From positions 372,001 through 436,000 of the forward strand of contig NZ_FXUF01000001.1 of the NCBI RefSeq assembly GCF_900182905.1: a stretch of DNA of 64,000 nt. Reading direction: 5' to 3'. How positions within the stretch are numbered: the stretch's first letter is position 1; every line of letters starts with the position of its first letter. Source of the DNA: Anoxynatronum buryatiense (GTDB lineage Bacteria; Bacillota; Clostridia; Peptostreptococcales; Tindalliaceae). The notes below the pieces were generated by a model. That model made no database searches, was not told where the DNA came from, and worked only from the letters and a program-made list of their open reading frames with translations. Of the stretch, positions 50,666 through 60,387 are shown in pieces. Both the position numbers and the translations under genes were made by a program.

Positions 50666-51355
50666 TTATGGTTTCTGGTTGCTTTCCGGCATTTTCTGCC
50701 ATGCTTCATCCAGCATAAATGTCGTATAACGTTCATGATTTGTGTGAATCATCTTCAGCCCAGTCTGCTCGGCCAGGTACTGCATTGTCTTGGGTGTGAA
50801 AAAAGAGATGTGACTGCGATCTCTTGCATAATGCCAATTGAGAAAATGAATGGTGTCGTTTCGATGAAATAAGGTCATTACCGCTAAAATCCCATCGGAT
50901 TTCAGCAGTGTTCGAAAAAGCCGAAAATACGCCTTCGGATCCCGCAAGTGTTCCACTACTTCTGTCGAGGTAATCAGATCATACTTTTTCCCTTCATAAA
51001 CTTTTTCCGGCGCGTAAAACAGGTCATAGATATCCATAGAATAGCCATAATCCCGCTCCAACAGCTGTGCCAGCACCGGTGATGGTCCGCTGCCAAAATC
51101 CAGTCCTCTTTTTCCCTGATTCACATAAGGGAACACCGCATCGTTCAAAAAGCGTTCAAAAAAATCCACATAGCGGGGGTCTTGGATGGAATTTTGATGG
51201 CAGTTATAGATACGCATCTCTTCATCACTGCTGATGAGGTCTGCTGCTTCTTTAAAAATCAAATCACACTTTCCGCAGACACGGTAATCTGCCTTTAATC
51301 CTGGATGATGAAGCGGATTTGTCTGCCCGCCACACAATAGACAAGGTGATTTCAT
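50666..51355 (-). CDS. class I methyltransferase with N-terminal zinc finger
   Basis: A 229-aa protein from ATG 51355 (AAAAGGAGC upstream). Cys5, Cys8, Cys27 and Cys30 form a likely zinc ribbon (CLLCGG and CGKCDLIF). SAM-binding motif GLDFGSGPSPVLAQLL near residue 82, a STEVVEHLRDP motif and a SHISFFTPKTM stretch are typical of Methyltransf_23 proteins. The acceptor is unknown; some relatives act on sugars or lipids. Confidence 0.82.
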   Translation of the reverse strand: MKSPCLLCGGQTNPLHHPGLKADYRVCGKCDLIFKEAADLISSDEEMRIYNCHQNSIQDPRYVDFFERFLNDAVFPYVNQGKRGLDFGSGPSPVLAQLLERDYGYSMDIYDLFYAPEKVYEGKKYDLITSTEVVEHLRDPKAYFRLFRTLLKSDGILAVMTLFHRNDTIHFLNWHYARDRSHISFFTPKTMQYLAEQTGLKMIHTNHERYTTFMLDEAWQKMPESNQKP

Positions 51356-51536
51356 AATTGCTCCTTTTCTGATGCCTGTCATTTGAATGATGATCCGGTC
51401 TTGTGACTTAATTTGTTGTGGGCACATGTGCATGCCTGCACAAGTTGCTCACCAGCAGTATACCATGTATGCCCTGGGATCAAAACTGTCTGCAGCAGAT
51501 TTTTTCGTTTTTTGCATCCCTTTTCCAATCCAATTG

Positions 51537-51563
51537 AAAAACCCGGCAGAACCACTGCCGGGT
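51537..51563 (-). terminator. terminator after argD
   Basis: A perfect 9-bp stem ACCCGGCAG/CTGCCGGGT (51541-51549 with 51555-51563), 5-nt loop, followed on the minus strand by TTTTTC. The surrounding gap 51356-51645 shows nothing else. Confidence 0.85.
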
Positions 51564-51645
51564 CGAAAAAATTCAATTACTTCGTTCAGATTCTTTATCT
51601 GCATGCTCATCCTGACAGAATTATAGCAATGAAAAACCTGGTTCT

Positions 51646-52845
51646 TTACATTTGACTAAAAATTTCATCCAAAATAGTGACGCATGTATCCAACTCTTCT
51701 TTTGTAATAATCATAGGAGGAACAAACCGAATGATATTACCTGCAGTGCAGTTAATGATCAATCCTTTGTCAAAGGCTTTTTCCACCACTGCCGCCCCAG
51801 GGAAGTCCAACTCAAGACCCACCATAAGCCCTTTTCCCTTGGTGCGTTTAACAAACGCATATTTGTCCACCAGTTCTTGAAGCTTTTCCAGAAAATAAGC
51901 GCCATTGGCTGCTGCTTTCGAGGGAATTTCCAGATTCAACAACTCTTGAAACACAGCAGTTCCTGCTGCGCAGGCCAGGGGATTTCCACCAAAAGTGGTG
52001 CCGTGATCTCCCGGCTTCCAAGCTGAAGCCACTTTGTCGGTGGCGATAATGGCGCCGATGGGGAACCCACCCGCCAGAGACTTGGCCAGCGTCATAATAT
52101 CCGGAATCATATCATACTGTTCATGGGCGAACATGGTTCCTGTTCGGCCGAAACCACATTGAATTTCATCGGCAATTACCAGCAACTGGTGTTCATCTGC
52201 CAGTTGCCTCACTTTCTTCATGAATGCCGGTGTGGCGGGAGTAATACCCCCCTCACCCTGCAAAGGTTCCAGCATAATGGCACAAGTATTGGGGGTAATG
52301 GCTTCCTCTAGGGCTTTTTCGTCATTGAAAGTAACAAAGGTGAATCCTTTGGGCAGTGGTTCAATGCCAACTTTATAAGCTTCATTGTGGGTCACGCTGA
52401 GAGTTCCCAGTGTGCGACCATGGAATGAACTGGTCATGGCAATGATTTCATATTTTTCCGGCCCAAAGTTCGTATAGGCATATTTTCGGGCCAGCTTAAT
52501 GGCACCCTCATTGGCTTCTGCACCGCTATTGGCAAAAAATACTTTGTCTCCAAAAGAATTGGCTGTTAAGAGCCGGGCCAGTTCCAATTGCGGTTCATTA
52601 TAAAAATAATTTGTAATATGAATCAGCTGAGCCGCTTGCCGGTTAATGGCCTCAACCAGCACCCGGGGGCTGTGTCCCAATCCGCAGGCAGCCAGGCCGC
52701 CCATCATATCCAGATATTTCTTTCCTTCAGAATCGGTGAGGATACATTTCTCACCAGAGGTGAATACCACGGGAACCCGCTTATACGTTTGCATGAGTAC
52801 CTGGTCACTTGCCAGAATCATTTCTTCTTTTGTCATGTTCATCAT
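51646..52845 (-). CDS. argD: acetylornithine aminotransferase
   Basis: PLP enzyme of arginine biosynthesis, 399 aa, converting N-acetylglutamate semialdehyde to N-acetylornithine. GVxN-type start GKKYLDMMGGLAACGLGHS, FFANSGAEANEGAIKLARKY, VIADEIQCGFGRTG (PLP-binding Asp) and TLAKSLAGGFPIGA (Schiff-base Lys) mark class III aminotransferases of the ArgD type. Last gene of argCJBD. Such enzymes may also serve the lysine pathway, whose aminotransferase is absent here. Confidence 0.94.
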   Translation of the reverse strand: MMNMTKEEMILASDQVLMQTYKRVPVVFTSGEKCILTDSEGKKYLDMMGGLAACGLGHSPRVLVEAINRQAAQLIHITNYFYNEPQLELARLLTANSFGDKVFFANSGAEANEGAIKLARKYAYTNFGPEKYEIIAMTSSFHGRTLGTLSVTHNEAYKVGIEPLPKGFTFVTFNDEKALEEAITPNTCAIMLEPLQGEGGITPATPAFMKKVRQLADEHQLLVIADEIQCGFGRTGTMFAHEQYDMIPDIMTLAKSLAGGFPIGAIIATDKVASAWKPGDHGTTFGGNPLACAAGTAVFQELLNLEIPSKAAANGAYFLEKLQELVDKYAFVKRTKGKGLMVGLELDFPGAAVVEKAFDKGLIINCTAGNIIRFVPPMIITKEELDTCVTILDEIFSQM

Positions 52846-52981
52846 CTCATCGTCTCCTTCTCAGAAACCATTTCAACTGATTTTTGGTATCTCCTTGTAA
52901 GGTACTGTTGCTTTGGTAATTATTATGCGCCTTATGCGACACATCGTCAACGCTCAGCCGGCCCCAGGCATCATTTCTATT

Positions 52982-53845
52982 CTATTCACTGATTGTGGTG
53001 CCTTTGCTGCTGTCTGAAAAGATTTCAAAAAGCAACGAATGAGACTCGCGGCCATCAATGATATGGGCCCGACGCACACCGTTGGCAACAGACTCCACAC
53101 AGCAGTTCACTTTGGGGATCATCCCGCCCGTGATCACGCCTTTTTCAATGTAATGCTTGATCTCCTTGGGGCAGAGTTCCGGAATCACCACTTTTTGAGT
53201 GCCTTCTTCTTTCATGACTCCCTGCACATCTGTCAGCAAGAGTTGCACAGCAGCTCCCAATGCCACCGCCATTTTGCCCGCGGCCTCATCGGCATTGATA
53301 TTGTAGCGCTTTCCTTTCTCATCACAGCCTATGGAAGAAATCACCGGCACATAGTTCTTCTCCAGTAAATCAAATACCAGTTCAGGATTGATTTCAACAA
53401 CATCTCCCACAAAACCCAGCTCCGGCTTCTTTTGTCGTGCCTTGATCAAGCCACCGTCCTGCCCGCTGATGCCGATGGATTTGATCCCGTATCGGCTGAG
53501 TCGGCCCACCAGATCTTTGGCTACCTTTCCCGTCAGCACCATCTCAGTAATTTCCATCGTCAATTCGTCTGTCACCCGCAGGCCATTGATGAATTTGGTT
53601 TCATGACCCAGCTTTTCCATCATTCCGGTGATTTCAGGGCCGCCACCGTGCATAATGACTGGTTTCATGCCCACGTATTTCATGAAGGCGATGTCTTTTA
53701 TGACCTGCCCTTTCAGTTCTTCATTCACCATGGCGTTACCGCCGTATTTAATCAGAATGATTTTTTGATGGTACTGCTGAATATATGGTAAACTTTGCAG
53801 CAGCAGTTCAGGATTGAACTCGCCGCCGTTGGTTGATTGACTCAC
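52982..53845 (-). CDS. argB: acetylglutamate kinase
   Basis: Phosphorylates N-acetylglutamate. 287 aa, from GTG 53845 with GGAGG upstream. KIILIKYGGNAMVNEEL, VIMHGGGPEITGMMEKLG, and YNINADEAAGKMAVALGA are amino-acid-kinase and ArgB signatures. The N-terminal helix is of the length found in arginine-inhibited hexameric enzymes, which suits a cyclic pathway with ArgJ. Confidence 0.95.
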   Translation of the reverse strand: MSQSTNGGEFNPELLLQSLPYIQQYHQKIILIKYGGNAMVNEELKGQVIKDIAFMKYVGMKPVIMHGGGPEITGMMEKLGHETKFINGLRVTDELTMEITEMVLTGKVAKDLVGRLSRYGIKSIGISGQDGGLIKARQKKPELGFVGDVVEINPELVFDLLEKNYVPVISSIGCDEKGKRYNINADEAAGKMAVALGAAVQLLLTDVQGVMKEEGTQKVVIPELCPKEIKHYIEKGVITGGMIPKVNCCVESVANGVRRAHIIDGRESHSLLFEIFSDSSKGTTISE

Positions 53846-53912
53846 TTATTTTTCCTCCTTGTATCGATGCAATGGGTATTAATGGGTGTTTCGTCAGAGC
53901 GTAAGGTGATAA

Positions 53913-55136
53913 TTAACTGCGGTACGATCCATTAATTTTGACATAATCGTAGGAAAGATCGCATCCCCATCCCCGGGCTGACGCTTCGCCTGAAGCTGCT
54001 GTCAGACGAATCATCACCTTCTTATCTTTCAGCAGTTCCGCCACCTTCTCTTCAGAATAGTTAAGGGGCAGCCCCGCCGACAGCACTTGCACCGATTCTC
54101 CCCGGCTGTTGGCCAGCGTCAGTGCCACATCATTCAATTGGAATGCAGCACCTGAATAACCCAAGCTGCAAACAATGCGGCCCCAATTGCCGTCTTCACC
54201 AAAAATAGCGGTTTTCACCAGGTTTGAGTTTAGTACGGCTTTTGCAGCCAATCGGGCATCTGTTTTGGTGGCGAATCCCTCGGTGATGACTTCCATTAAT
54301 TTCGTGGCTCCTTCACCATCTTTCACAATGGATATTGCCAGGGCTTCGTTCACTGCATACAAGGCATCCATGAATTTCTTTTTGTCAGGATGCTGATCAT
54401 TCAGGGGCTTGTTCCCCGCCTGGCCGTTGGCCAGTACCATCACCGTATCGTTGGTGCTGGTGTCACCATCCACCGTGATCATGTTATAAGTATCTTCCAC
54501 CACTGCAGCCACCGCTTCTTTCAGGTAGCTCAGCTCTACAGCCGCATCGGTGGTGATAAATCCCAGCATGGTGGCCATATTGGGATTAATCATTCCAGAG
54601 CCTTTGGCCATTCCGCCAATGGTGACGGTTTTCCCGTCGATCACCGTGGTCACGGCCATTTCTTTTCGTATCGTATCGGTGGTCATGATTCCCTGAGCTG
54701 CTTGAGGCCCCCCTTGGGCATGGCAAGCCTTGATCACTGTGGGAATGCCTGCCCGTATCTTATCCATGGGCAGGGGTACGCCGATCACCCCGGTAGAGGC
54801 CAATGCCACCTGTTGTGGTTTCATTTTCATCATTTCCGCCGTTATCTGCTGCAACTCCAGGGCATCCGCTTCTCCCCGGCTGCCGGTGCAGGCATTGGCA
54901 TTGCCGCTATTCACCAGCACCGCACGTACATCGCCCTCATCAAACACTTCGCGGCTGATATGAACCGGCGCTGCTGCCGCAAGATTTTGTGTGAACATCG
55001 CGGCTGATGTTGTCGCAGTCTCACTGATAAGTAGTACGAGATCATCTTTTTCTTTTTTGACCCCCGTGTGGACACTGCCCGCCAGAAATCCCCGAGGGCT
55101 GGTAACATGGCCATTGGGTATCACTTCATATGTCAC
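53913..55136 (-). CDS. argJ: bifunctional glutamate N-acetyltransferase/ornithine acetyltransferase
   Basis: Recycles the acetyl group from acetylornithine to glutamate. About 407 aa if GTG 55136 is used (AAAGGAG 8 nt upstream; the ATG at 55145 abuts the ribosome site). It self-cleaves before the Thr of NMATMLGFITTDA near residue 185. Other signatures: LASTGVIGVPLPMDKI, TVDGDTSTNDTVMV, and a C-terminal RGWGCDLSYDYVKING. Presence of argJ implies the cyclic route; whether it is also able to start the pathway depends on acetyl-CoA use. Confidence 0.94.
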   Translation of the reverse strand: MTYEVIPNGHVTSPRGFLAGSVHTGVKKEKDDLVLLISETATTSAAMFTQNLAAAAPVHISREVFDEGDVRAVLVNSGNANACTGSRGEADALELQQITAEMMKMKPQQVALASTGVIGVPLPMDKIRAGIPTVIKACHAQGGPQAAQGIMTTDTIRKEMAVTTVIDGKTVTIGGMAKGSGMINPNMATMLGFITTDAAVELSYLKEAVAAVVEDTYNMITVDGDTSTNDTVMVLANGQAGNKPLNDQHPDKKKFMDALYAVNEALAISIVKDGEGATKLMEVITEGFATKTDARLAAKAVLNSNLVKTAIFGEDGNWGRIVCSLGYSGAAFQLNDVALTLANSRGESVQVLSAGLPLNYSEEKVAELLKDKKVMIRLTAASGEASARGWGCDLSYDYVKINGSYRS

Positions 55137-55238
55137 TTTATTCATCTCCTTTGTTGATGGATGCTTTTTGTGTCATCGTATGATTTTTGAATGTGTTTTA
55201 CCTTTATTCAGTTTGACTATCAGCATTATATAAGATGC

Positions 55239-56276
55239 CTAAGGCCAGATGGGGAGATGATGAAGCCCCATTTCTTCAGGCAGCCCCAGCATCAGATTCA
55301 TATTTTGGACAGCTTCTCCTGATGATCCTTTTATCAGGTTATCGATGACCGACACCAGTATCAGATTGCCTGATCGCCGGTCAGCCTTCCACGCGATATC
55401 GCAAAAATTCGAACCTCTTACCGCTTTTGTTTCCGGGAGGGTGTCTGTCCCCAATAACCGAATAAAGGGTTTGTGATCATAATATGCCTGGTAACAGTCC
55501 TGCAGTTTTCTCTCCGTCAGCCCTTCAGGTAACGGCATGACAATGGTACTGAGGATACCCCTGTCCATGGGGACCAAATGAGGGGTAAACTGTAGGGTGA
55601 CTGATTTTCCAGCGGCCTTACTGAGTTCCTGTTCAATTTCCGGCGTATGCCGGTGAGTACCAATCCCATAAGCACGTACATTTTCGTTCACCTGTGAAAA
55701 TACATTCACCGCCGACGGGCCACGCCCCGCACCAGAAACCCCGGTTTTGGAGTCGATCACCAAATGCTCGCCAGTCACCAGGTTTTCTTTCAACAGCGGC
55801 AATAAGGGTAATAAAATGCTGGTTGGAAAGCATCCCGGATTTGCTGCCAGCCGTGTTTCTTTCAATTCTTCGGCATACCACTCAGGCAAACCGTAAACAG
55901 CTTTTTCCAGCAGTTCCGGTGCTTCATGGGGTGTATTGTACCATTGCTCGTAAACAGACTGCTGATCCAGTCGAAAATCTGCCGACAAATCCACCACTCG
56001 AATCCCCTGCCGTTGCAACAAAATCACCTTGTGCTGGCTGATTCGATGTGGCAGTGCACAGAAAACAATATCCACTTTTTCAGGAAGATTTTCCGGATCT
56101 ACAGAAACAGCGGTCATCTCTGCCTGACCCTTCAGGTTGGAGTAGACCGCTTCAAAGGGTTGATGTTCATAACTGCGGGAATCAACAAAGGCAAGTTCCA
56201 CCTCAGGATGCTGAATCAGAATGCGTACCAGTTCAGCTCCGGTATAGCCTGTTGAGCCCAAAATACCAGCTTTCAT
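55239..56276 (-). CDS. argC: N-acetyl-gamma-glutamyl-phosphate reductase
   Basis: NADPH-dependent reductase, 345 aa from ATG 56276 (AAGGAGG upstream; MKAGILGSTGYTGAELVR is the family start). Catalytic Cys in AANPGCFPTSILLPLLP near residue 150. FALPHR-type stretch CALPHRIS and GIGTHRHTPEIEQEL are also diagnostic. First gene of argCJBD, with a strong promoter about 80 nt upstream. Confidence 0.95.
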   Translation of the reverse strand: MKAGILGSTGYTGAELVRILIQHPEVELAFVDSRSYEHQPFEAVYSNLKGQAEMTAVSVDPENLPEKVDIVFCALPHRISQHKVILLQRQGIRVVDLSADFRLDQQSVYEQWYNTPHEAPELLEKAVYGLPEWYAEELKETRLAANPGCFPTSILLPLLPLLKENLVTGEHLVIDSKTGVSGAGRGPSAVNVFSQVNENVRAYGIGTHRHTPEIEQELSKAAGKSVTLQFTPHLVPMDRGILSTIVMPLPEGLTERKLQDCYQAYYDHKPFIRLLGTDTLPETKAVRGSNFCDIAWKADRRSGNLILVSVIDNLIKGSSGEAVQNMNLMLGLPEEMGLHHLPIWP

Positions 56277-56363
56277 TAATTGGACCTCCTTCTTGGTCAT
56301 CGCCGGCTCATTCGGTTGCACAGCTGCCGAAATTCCGTCGTTTGATGCAAATAATTTTACTCT

Positions 56364-56392
56364 ATTATATCGAAAGTTGGTTTTTTATGCAA
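56364..56392 (-). promoter_or_regulatory. argC promoter
   Basis: Minus strand: -35 TTGCAT (56387-56392), 17-nt spacer, perfect -10 TATAAT (56364-56369). The leader is about 80 nt, too short for a T-box. The rest of 56277-56526 is AT-rich with no further clear feature. Confidence 0.7.
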
Positions 56393-56527
56393 GTTCTATT
56401 TCGTGTAGTTGTTCTTCATCCATATATTTCATTTGATATCAATTGTTTTTCAAAATACATTTGTCCACGCATTTTGGAATAACGGTATTATATTCACCTC
56501 AATGTATAAATATTACTATGTTCCTTG

Positions 56528-56570
56528 TAAAAAAACAGCTTAAACCCCTTTTGCTCAGGGCCTAAGCTGT
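56528..56570 (-). terminator. terminator after the lytic transglycosylase gene
   Basis: An 8-bp stem TAAGCTGT/ACAGCTTA (56563-56570 with 56535-56542) with an inner GGG/CCC pairing, then seven T on the minus strand. Confidence 0.8.
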
Positions 56571-56626
56571 CTTCGTCACATCAGTGTGATATGTACTTTC
56601 TGTTACGAGTCTCATTGAAGAAGATT

Positions 56627-57370
56627 TCAAAATAAATGACCATTATTTTGATAGCGTTCCTCCCATTCCCGGCTTCTTTCCAACACCCGCCGGCTATAGG
56701 ATGTTTCCACTGTCTGATGCCGATCAAAATAAATTCGAAGCCCATCGGGCCCTCTGTTATACTCACTCAGCACTTGAACCCAGTCTGTTTCATCCTGACG
56801 ATCCGCCAGCTCCCGCAAGTACTGCATGCCCAGCGTGAGATTGTACCATGACTCAAAAATCATCTCCGGATCATAGGCGAAAGACCACTGGCCGCTGTGA
56901 CGATTAAAAAGATGTTGCTCTGTGATGGGCGTAATCTGCATATACCCCCGATCATCATTGCTGCCCACCAGGTCACCCCGAAAGGTGCCGCCCGTTTCAA
57001 TATCGATCAACGCCAAGACCATCCACGGATCTAACTGAAATGCCTCACACCCCTGGAGCAGAATCCAGGCTGCTTCTTCACTCAAGCCGGTTTCTGCAGC
57101 CATAAATCTCAATTGACTGATGGTCTGGGCACTCAATGCCCGATCAATGCGGTAGTCTGACAACCGCTTGTTTTCGAGGAACAATCCCCGTACAAAGGTT
57201 TCAGGATGATGGTTTTCATGACGATGCAAATGAAGCCACTGGTCTGCCGAAGTCGTTACCTGAACCTCCATGGAAACTTCGCGTTTTTCTTCAGGCGGGT
57301 GTGCCATCATCCACGTCACCACGAAGACAACTGCCACACCCCAGATCAGTGATGTTTTGTCTATTCTCAT
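56627..57370 (-). CDS. membrane-anchored lytic transglycosylase
   Basis: A 247-aa SLT-fold peptidoglycan lyase. ATG 57370 overlaps the stop of the WG-repeat gene (ATGA); the frame is open further up but that lies inside the other gene. N-terminal signal/anchor helix (about 7-22). Catalytic Glu in LIDIETGGTF near residue 125; DRGYMQITP and SEYNRGPDG are the conserved SLT motifs. It acts outside the membrane. Co-translation with a membrane-anchored WG-repeat protein suggests a wall-related pair. Confidence 0.87.
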   Translation of the reverse strand: MRIDKTSLIWGVAVVFVVTWMMAHPPEEKREVSMEVQVTTSADQWLHLHRHENHHPETFVRGLFLENKRLSDYRIDRALSAQTISQLRFMAAETGLSEEAAWILLQGCEAFQLDPWMVLALIDIETGGTFRGDLVGSNDDRGYMQITPITEQHLFNRHSGQWSFAYDPEMIFESWYNLTLGMQYLRELADRQDETDWVQVLSEYNRGPDGLRIYFDRHQTVETSYSRRVLERSREWEERYQNNGHLF

Positions 57371-58206
57371 TGGTGAATTCGAGGATCCCAGATCCAGTCT
57401 CCCGCCAGGTTGATATACCCCTCCCGGCCATTCCATTGAACTTGGGCAATGCCCCCTTCAAAAGGAAAAGCACGACTAAATTCAGGTTCCACCACCCAAT
57501 CACCCCGAGGATTTATATAACCCCAGCGATCTCCCTGCCTTGCCGGTGCCATTCCCTGAGAAAAATAATAAACATCATCAAACCTGGGTTCAATCGCCAT
57601 TTGCCCACTTTGGTTTACAAATCCCCAGCGCCTGTCAAGGGAAACCGCTGCCAGGCCTTCTTGAAACGCAAGGCCCTCTTCAAATGCCAGGGGAATCACC
57701 AGTTCTCCAAACTCGTTCACATAACCGGTTTTCCCCTGTCGTTTCACCGCAGCCAACCCCTCAGAAAAAAGAGATACCGCGTCAAACTGGGGCGTAATGA
57801 CCACATCACCCACCGAATTGATGAATCCCCACTCCCCAGCAATGGATACCGGCAGTAATTCAGTATGGACAGGTGCATTGGAAGCTGCCTCATCGTTCGG
57901 GACCACTGGAGGTTGATGTTCTTCCGAAACAGTGGGTTGTTCAGATAGCGTCGGTGCTTCAGCAGCGCTTGGCATTTCACTATCCGGCAGTTCCATTGCC
58001 AGCTGCGGCGGTTCTGCCACTTGGTCTGATGCCCGTTGTCGCCCAACCACAGCCCACAGCACCAAAGCCGTTATTAGAACTGCCATCAACACAACGCCGG
58101 CAATCACCAGGATGGCTGCCTTTTTAGGCACTTGCTTATTCATGTCAAATTTTCTGTCTTTGGTTTCTTTGGTCTGATCCTGATTTTGCTGTTCTTCTTT
58201 TGCCAA
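57367..58206 (-). CDS. membrane-anchored WG-repeat protein
   Basis: A 279-aa protein, start TTG 58206 with GGGAGG about 7 nt before it. A charged N-terminus, one membrane helix (about 33-55) and a Glu/Pro-rich linker to about residue 120 lead to five WG (KWG) repeats at roughly 30-residue spacing: WGFINS, TGYVNE, WGFVNQ, WGYINP and EGYINL. WG repeats form beta-rich surfaces of unknown ligand. The C-terminus overlaps the lytic transglycosylase start. It follows the amidohydrolase by 15 nt. Confidence 0.83.
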   Translation of the reverse strand: MAKEEQQNQDQTKETKDRKFDMNKQVPKKAAILVIAGVVLMAVLITALVLWAVVGRQRASDQVAEPPQLAMELPDSEMPSAAEAPTLSEQPTVSEEHQPPVVPNDEAASNAPVHTELLPVSIAGEWGFINSVGDVVITPQFDAVSLFSEGLAAVKRQGKTGYVNEFGELVIPLAFEEGLAFQEGLAAVSLDRRWGFVNQSGQMAIEPRFDDVYYFSQGMAPARQGDRWGYINPRGDWVVEPEFSRAFPFEGGIAQVQWNGREGYINLAGDWIWDPRIHQ

Positions 58207-58221
58207 GGGAATCACCTCCCT

Positions 58222-59856
58222 CTAAAGAGAATCAATTATGTGCTTATCGAAAGGAATGGCTTGCCACACCGGCCGGCCTCCCACCCATGTTCCCATCACT
58301 TTCATGGCAGCCAATTGGTCCGGCAGTAGATGGTGAGGGTTGTGGGAGACAGCAATGAAGTCTGCCAGCTTCCCGGGTTCCAGACTGCCCTGATCCCGTT
58401 GCAGTCCCGCAGCCGTTGCCGAACCCATTGTATGAACAGCGAGCGCTTCTTTCAGGGTAAGTGCTTCCAAAAGATTAAATCCATTTTCCGGCTGACCTTT
58501 CATGTCTTTTCGGGTAACTGCCGCCTGAATCGCCTGAAAAGGATTGGGGATTTCCACAGGACAGTCTGAGCCAGCCGCAAGAGGGATGCCAGCCTTTAGA
58601 AGCGTTTTCCAGGCATAGGCCGTGGCTGCCCGTTCTCGCCCCAAACGCGGCTCGACAATGGTCCAGTCTGAGGCAGTAAATGCAAACTGAAGGTCTGCTG
58701 ACACACCCAGTGCCGCCATTCGTTCATAGAGCTTAGCATCTCCAATTTGACAATGAATGATTCGGTGTCGCAATGGTATCCCATAAACATCTGCCACTTT
58801 TTCAAATACACAGAGGGCCTGATGAAGCGCTGCATCACCGATGGCATGCAGACAGATTTGCATATCACCTTCATGGGCTTTGAACACCATTCTTTCCAGT
58901 TCGTCATCTGCATAAAGAAGCATGCCATGATTCTGCGGGTCATCGGTATAGGGCAACCGCAACGCCGCTGTACGGCCGCCAAGAGTGCCATCCAGCCATA
59001 ACTTCATTGGCCCTATCCGGTAGAAATCATCGCCCCAACCAGTGCGTTGCCCCTCAGACAACCATTGATCCAAATGCTTCATGGTAGGCATTGAAATTTT
59101 CTGATAGACACGTACCGTTAGTTTTTCTTCAGATTCCAGTTCCTGATAGGTGTGGCGTATATCTGAAAAATCACCGCTGTACCCGAGGTCATAAGAGTCT
59201 TCAGAATGAACAGCGGTCACTCCAAAGCGGGCGAGTTCACCCGCTGCCCTTCGAACCGCCTGTTTCAACTCTTCCCGGTCAGGCTTTGGCTCCATCCGGG
59301 TCTTAAACCATTCCAGCTCATCTTCCAACACAATTCCTCGCTCCAGCCAGGGTTTCATGGCAGGATTCATGCGTTCCGGTTCAGGATAGACCACCTGTAA
59401 ACCAGGTGTATTGGCAACAGCAATGTGGCCACACACACGCAACAACAGGAGGGGATTTTGAACTGTGATGGCGTCCAGATCCTGGCACTCAGGAAACACA
59501 CTCTTCTGAAAAAGGTTTTGATCCCACCCACGACCAATGATCCATTTTCCCGGCGGCGGTTGCTTTTCTTCAAGGTAGCGGGCACATCGATTCTGAATCT
59601 CCTCAACAGAATCTGCCCCACTCAGATCGATGGATTCAAGAGAAAACCCATAGGCCATCAGATGAATGTGACTGTCAACGAAGCCTGGCATGACATAGTG
59701 ATTTCGCAACGATACTTTTCGATGAATCGGCGTCAGTGTTTCCAGTTGATCCCGACTGCCCAGAGCAACAATACGTCCCCCCTGCACCAGCATGGCTTCT
59801 TCCACGAGGTCACCTGATTCAATGATTCCATCGTAGAAGAGCACTCGTTGTTCCAT
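58222..59856 (-). CDS. YtcJ-like metal-dependent amidohydrolase
   Basis: A 544-aa amidohydrolase (amidohydro_3 group). ATG 59856 has AAAGGAG 8 nt upstream. Motifs: VMPGFVDSHIHLMAYG (metal-binding HxH), WIIGRGWDQNLF, LWLDGTLGGRTAALRLPY, CLHAIGDAAL, HRIIHCQIGD and AAGSDCPVEIPNPFQAI, with the final metal-binding Asp. Family members hydrolyse amides or ring bonds in varied substrates; the substrate here is unknown. It lies in an operon with a STAS protein upstream and wall-related genes downstream. Confidence 0.88.
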   Translation of the reverse strand: MEQRVLFYDGIIESGDLVEEAMLVQGGRIVALGSRDQLETLTPIHRKVSLRNHYVMPGFVDSHIHLMAYGFSLESIDLSGADSVEEIQNRCARYLEEKQPPPGKWIIGRGWDQNLFQKSVFPECQDLDAITVQNPLLLLRVCGHIAVANTPGLQVVYPEPERMNPAMKPWLERGIVLEDELEWFKTRMEPKPDREELKQAVRRAAGELARFGVTAVHSEDSYDLGYSGDFSDIRHTYQELESEEKLTVRVYQKISMPTMKHLDQWLSEGQRTGWGDDFYRIGPMKLWLDGTLGGRTAALRLPYTDDPQNHGMLLYADDELERMVFKAHEGDMQICLHAIGDAALHQALCVFEKVADVYGIPLRHRIIHCQIGDAKLYERMAALGVSADLQFAFTASDWTIVEPRLGRERAATAYAWKTLLKAGIPLAAGSDCPVEIPNPFQAIQAAVTRKDMKGQPENGFNLLEALTLKEALAVHTMGSATAAGLQRDQGSLEPGKLADFIAVSHNPHHLLPDQLAAMKVMGTWVGGRPVWQAIPFDKHIIDSL

Positions 59857-59923
59857 GCCATCACTCCTTTGGGCCATATTGAAAACCGCCTCAGGTGGTT
59901 TTCTGAAAGATATTTCACACCGA

Positions 59924-60232
59924 TTATCCGGCTTCCACCTGAAATAGTTCGGTCAGATTAACAATCTGGAACAGATCCCGGATTTCAGTTCGCGCCCCTT
60001 TGATGCGCAGTTTTGTCTCATTGCGCGCCAGGTTGCGGTAAAGACCGATCAGAAAGGTAATCCCCGCGGAATCGATGTAGTTGATCTGACTCATGTCAAT
60101 GACAACCTCGCGACAAGATTGATGCTGGTCAAGCACCTCATAGGTTTGCTGAAGAAGATCGTTGAGGCTGTTGGCTGTAGGTTCTTCAGCGAAAAACAGT
60201 GTGATGGTCTCATGTTCTCGTAAAGACTGCAT
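59924..60232 (-). CDS. STAS-domain (anti-sigma factor antagonist-like) protein
   Basis: A 102-aa single STAS domain. IDMSQINYIDSAGITFLIGL carries the conserved DSAG with the phosphorylatable Ser55. Such proteins bind kinase-type anti-sigma factors or act in stressosome-like switches. No partner RsbW/SpoIIAB-type kinase is in the window. GGAGG precedes the ATG. The 60233-60387 gap upstream shows no clear element. Confidence 0.87.
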   Translation of the reverse strand: MQSLREHETITLFFAEEPTANSLNDLLQQTYEVLDQHQSCREVVIDMSQINYIDSAGITFLIGLYRNLARNETKLRIKGARTEIRDLFQIVNLTELFQVEAG

Positions 60233-60387
60233 TTACTGGTACCTCCTGTTTTATCATGCATTGACATCCGACCGTCATCGACTCAAATTGATGTACTTCA
60301 GAAACGGTCAGCACCTGATGGTGATCTTTGGGCAGCGGGCCGCGGTCATCCGGATGTCACTACAAGCTTAATCGATGCTTTGAACAG

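Noticed and set aside
56503-56516. ARG-box-like TGTATAAATATTAC
   Set aside because: About 110 nt upstream of the argC -35, in AT-rich DNA, with mismatches at the key 3' positions; too weak to list as an operator.
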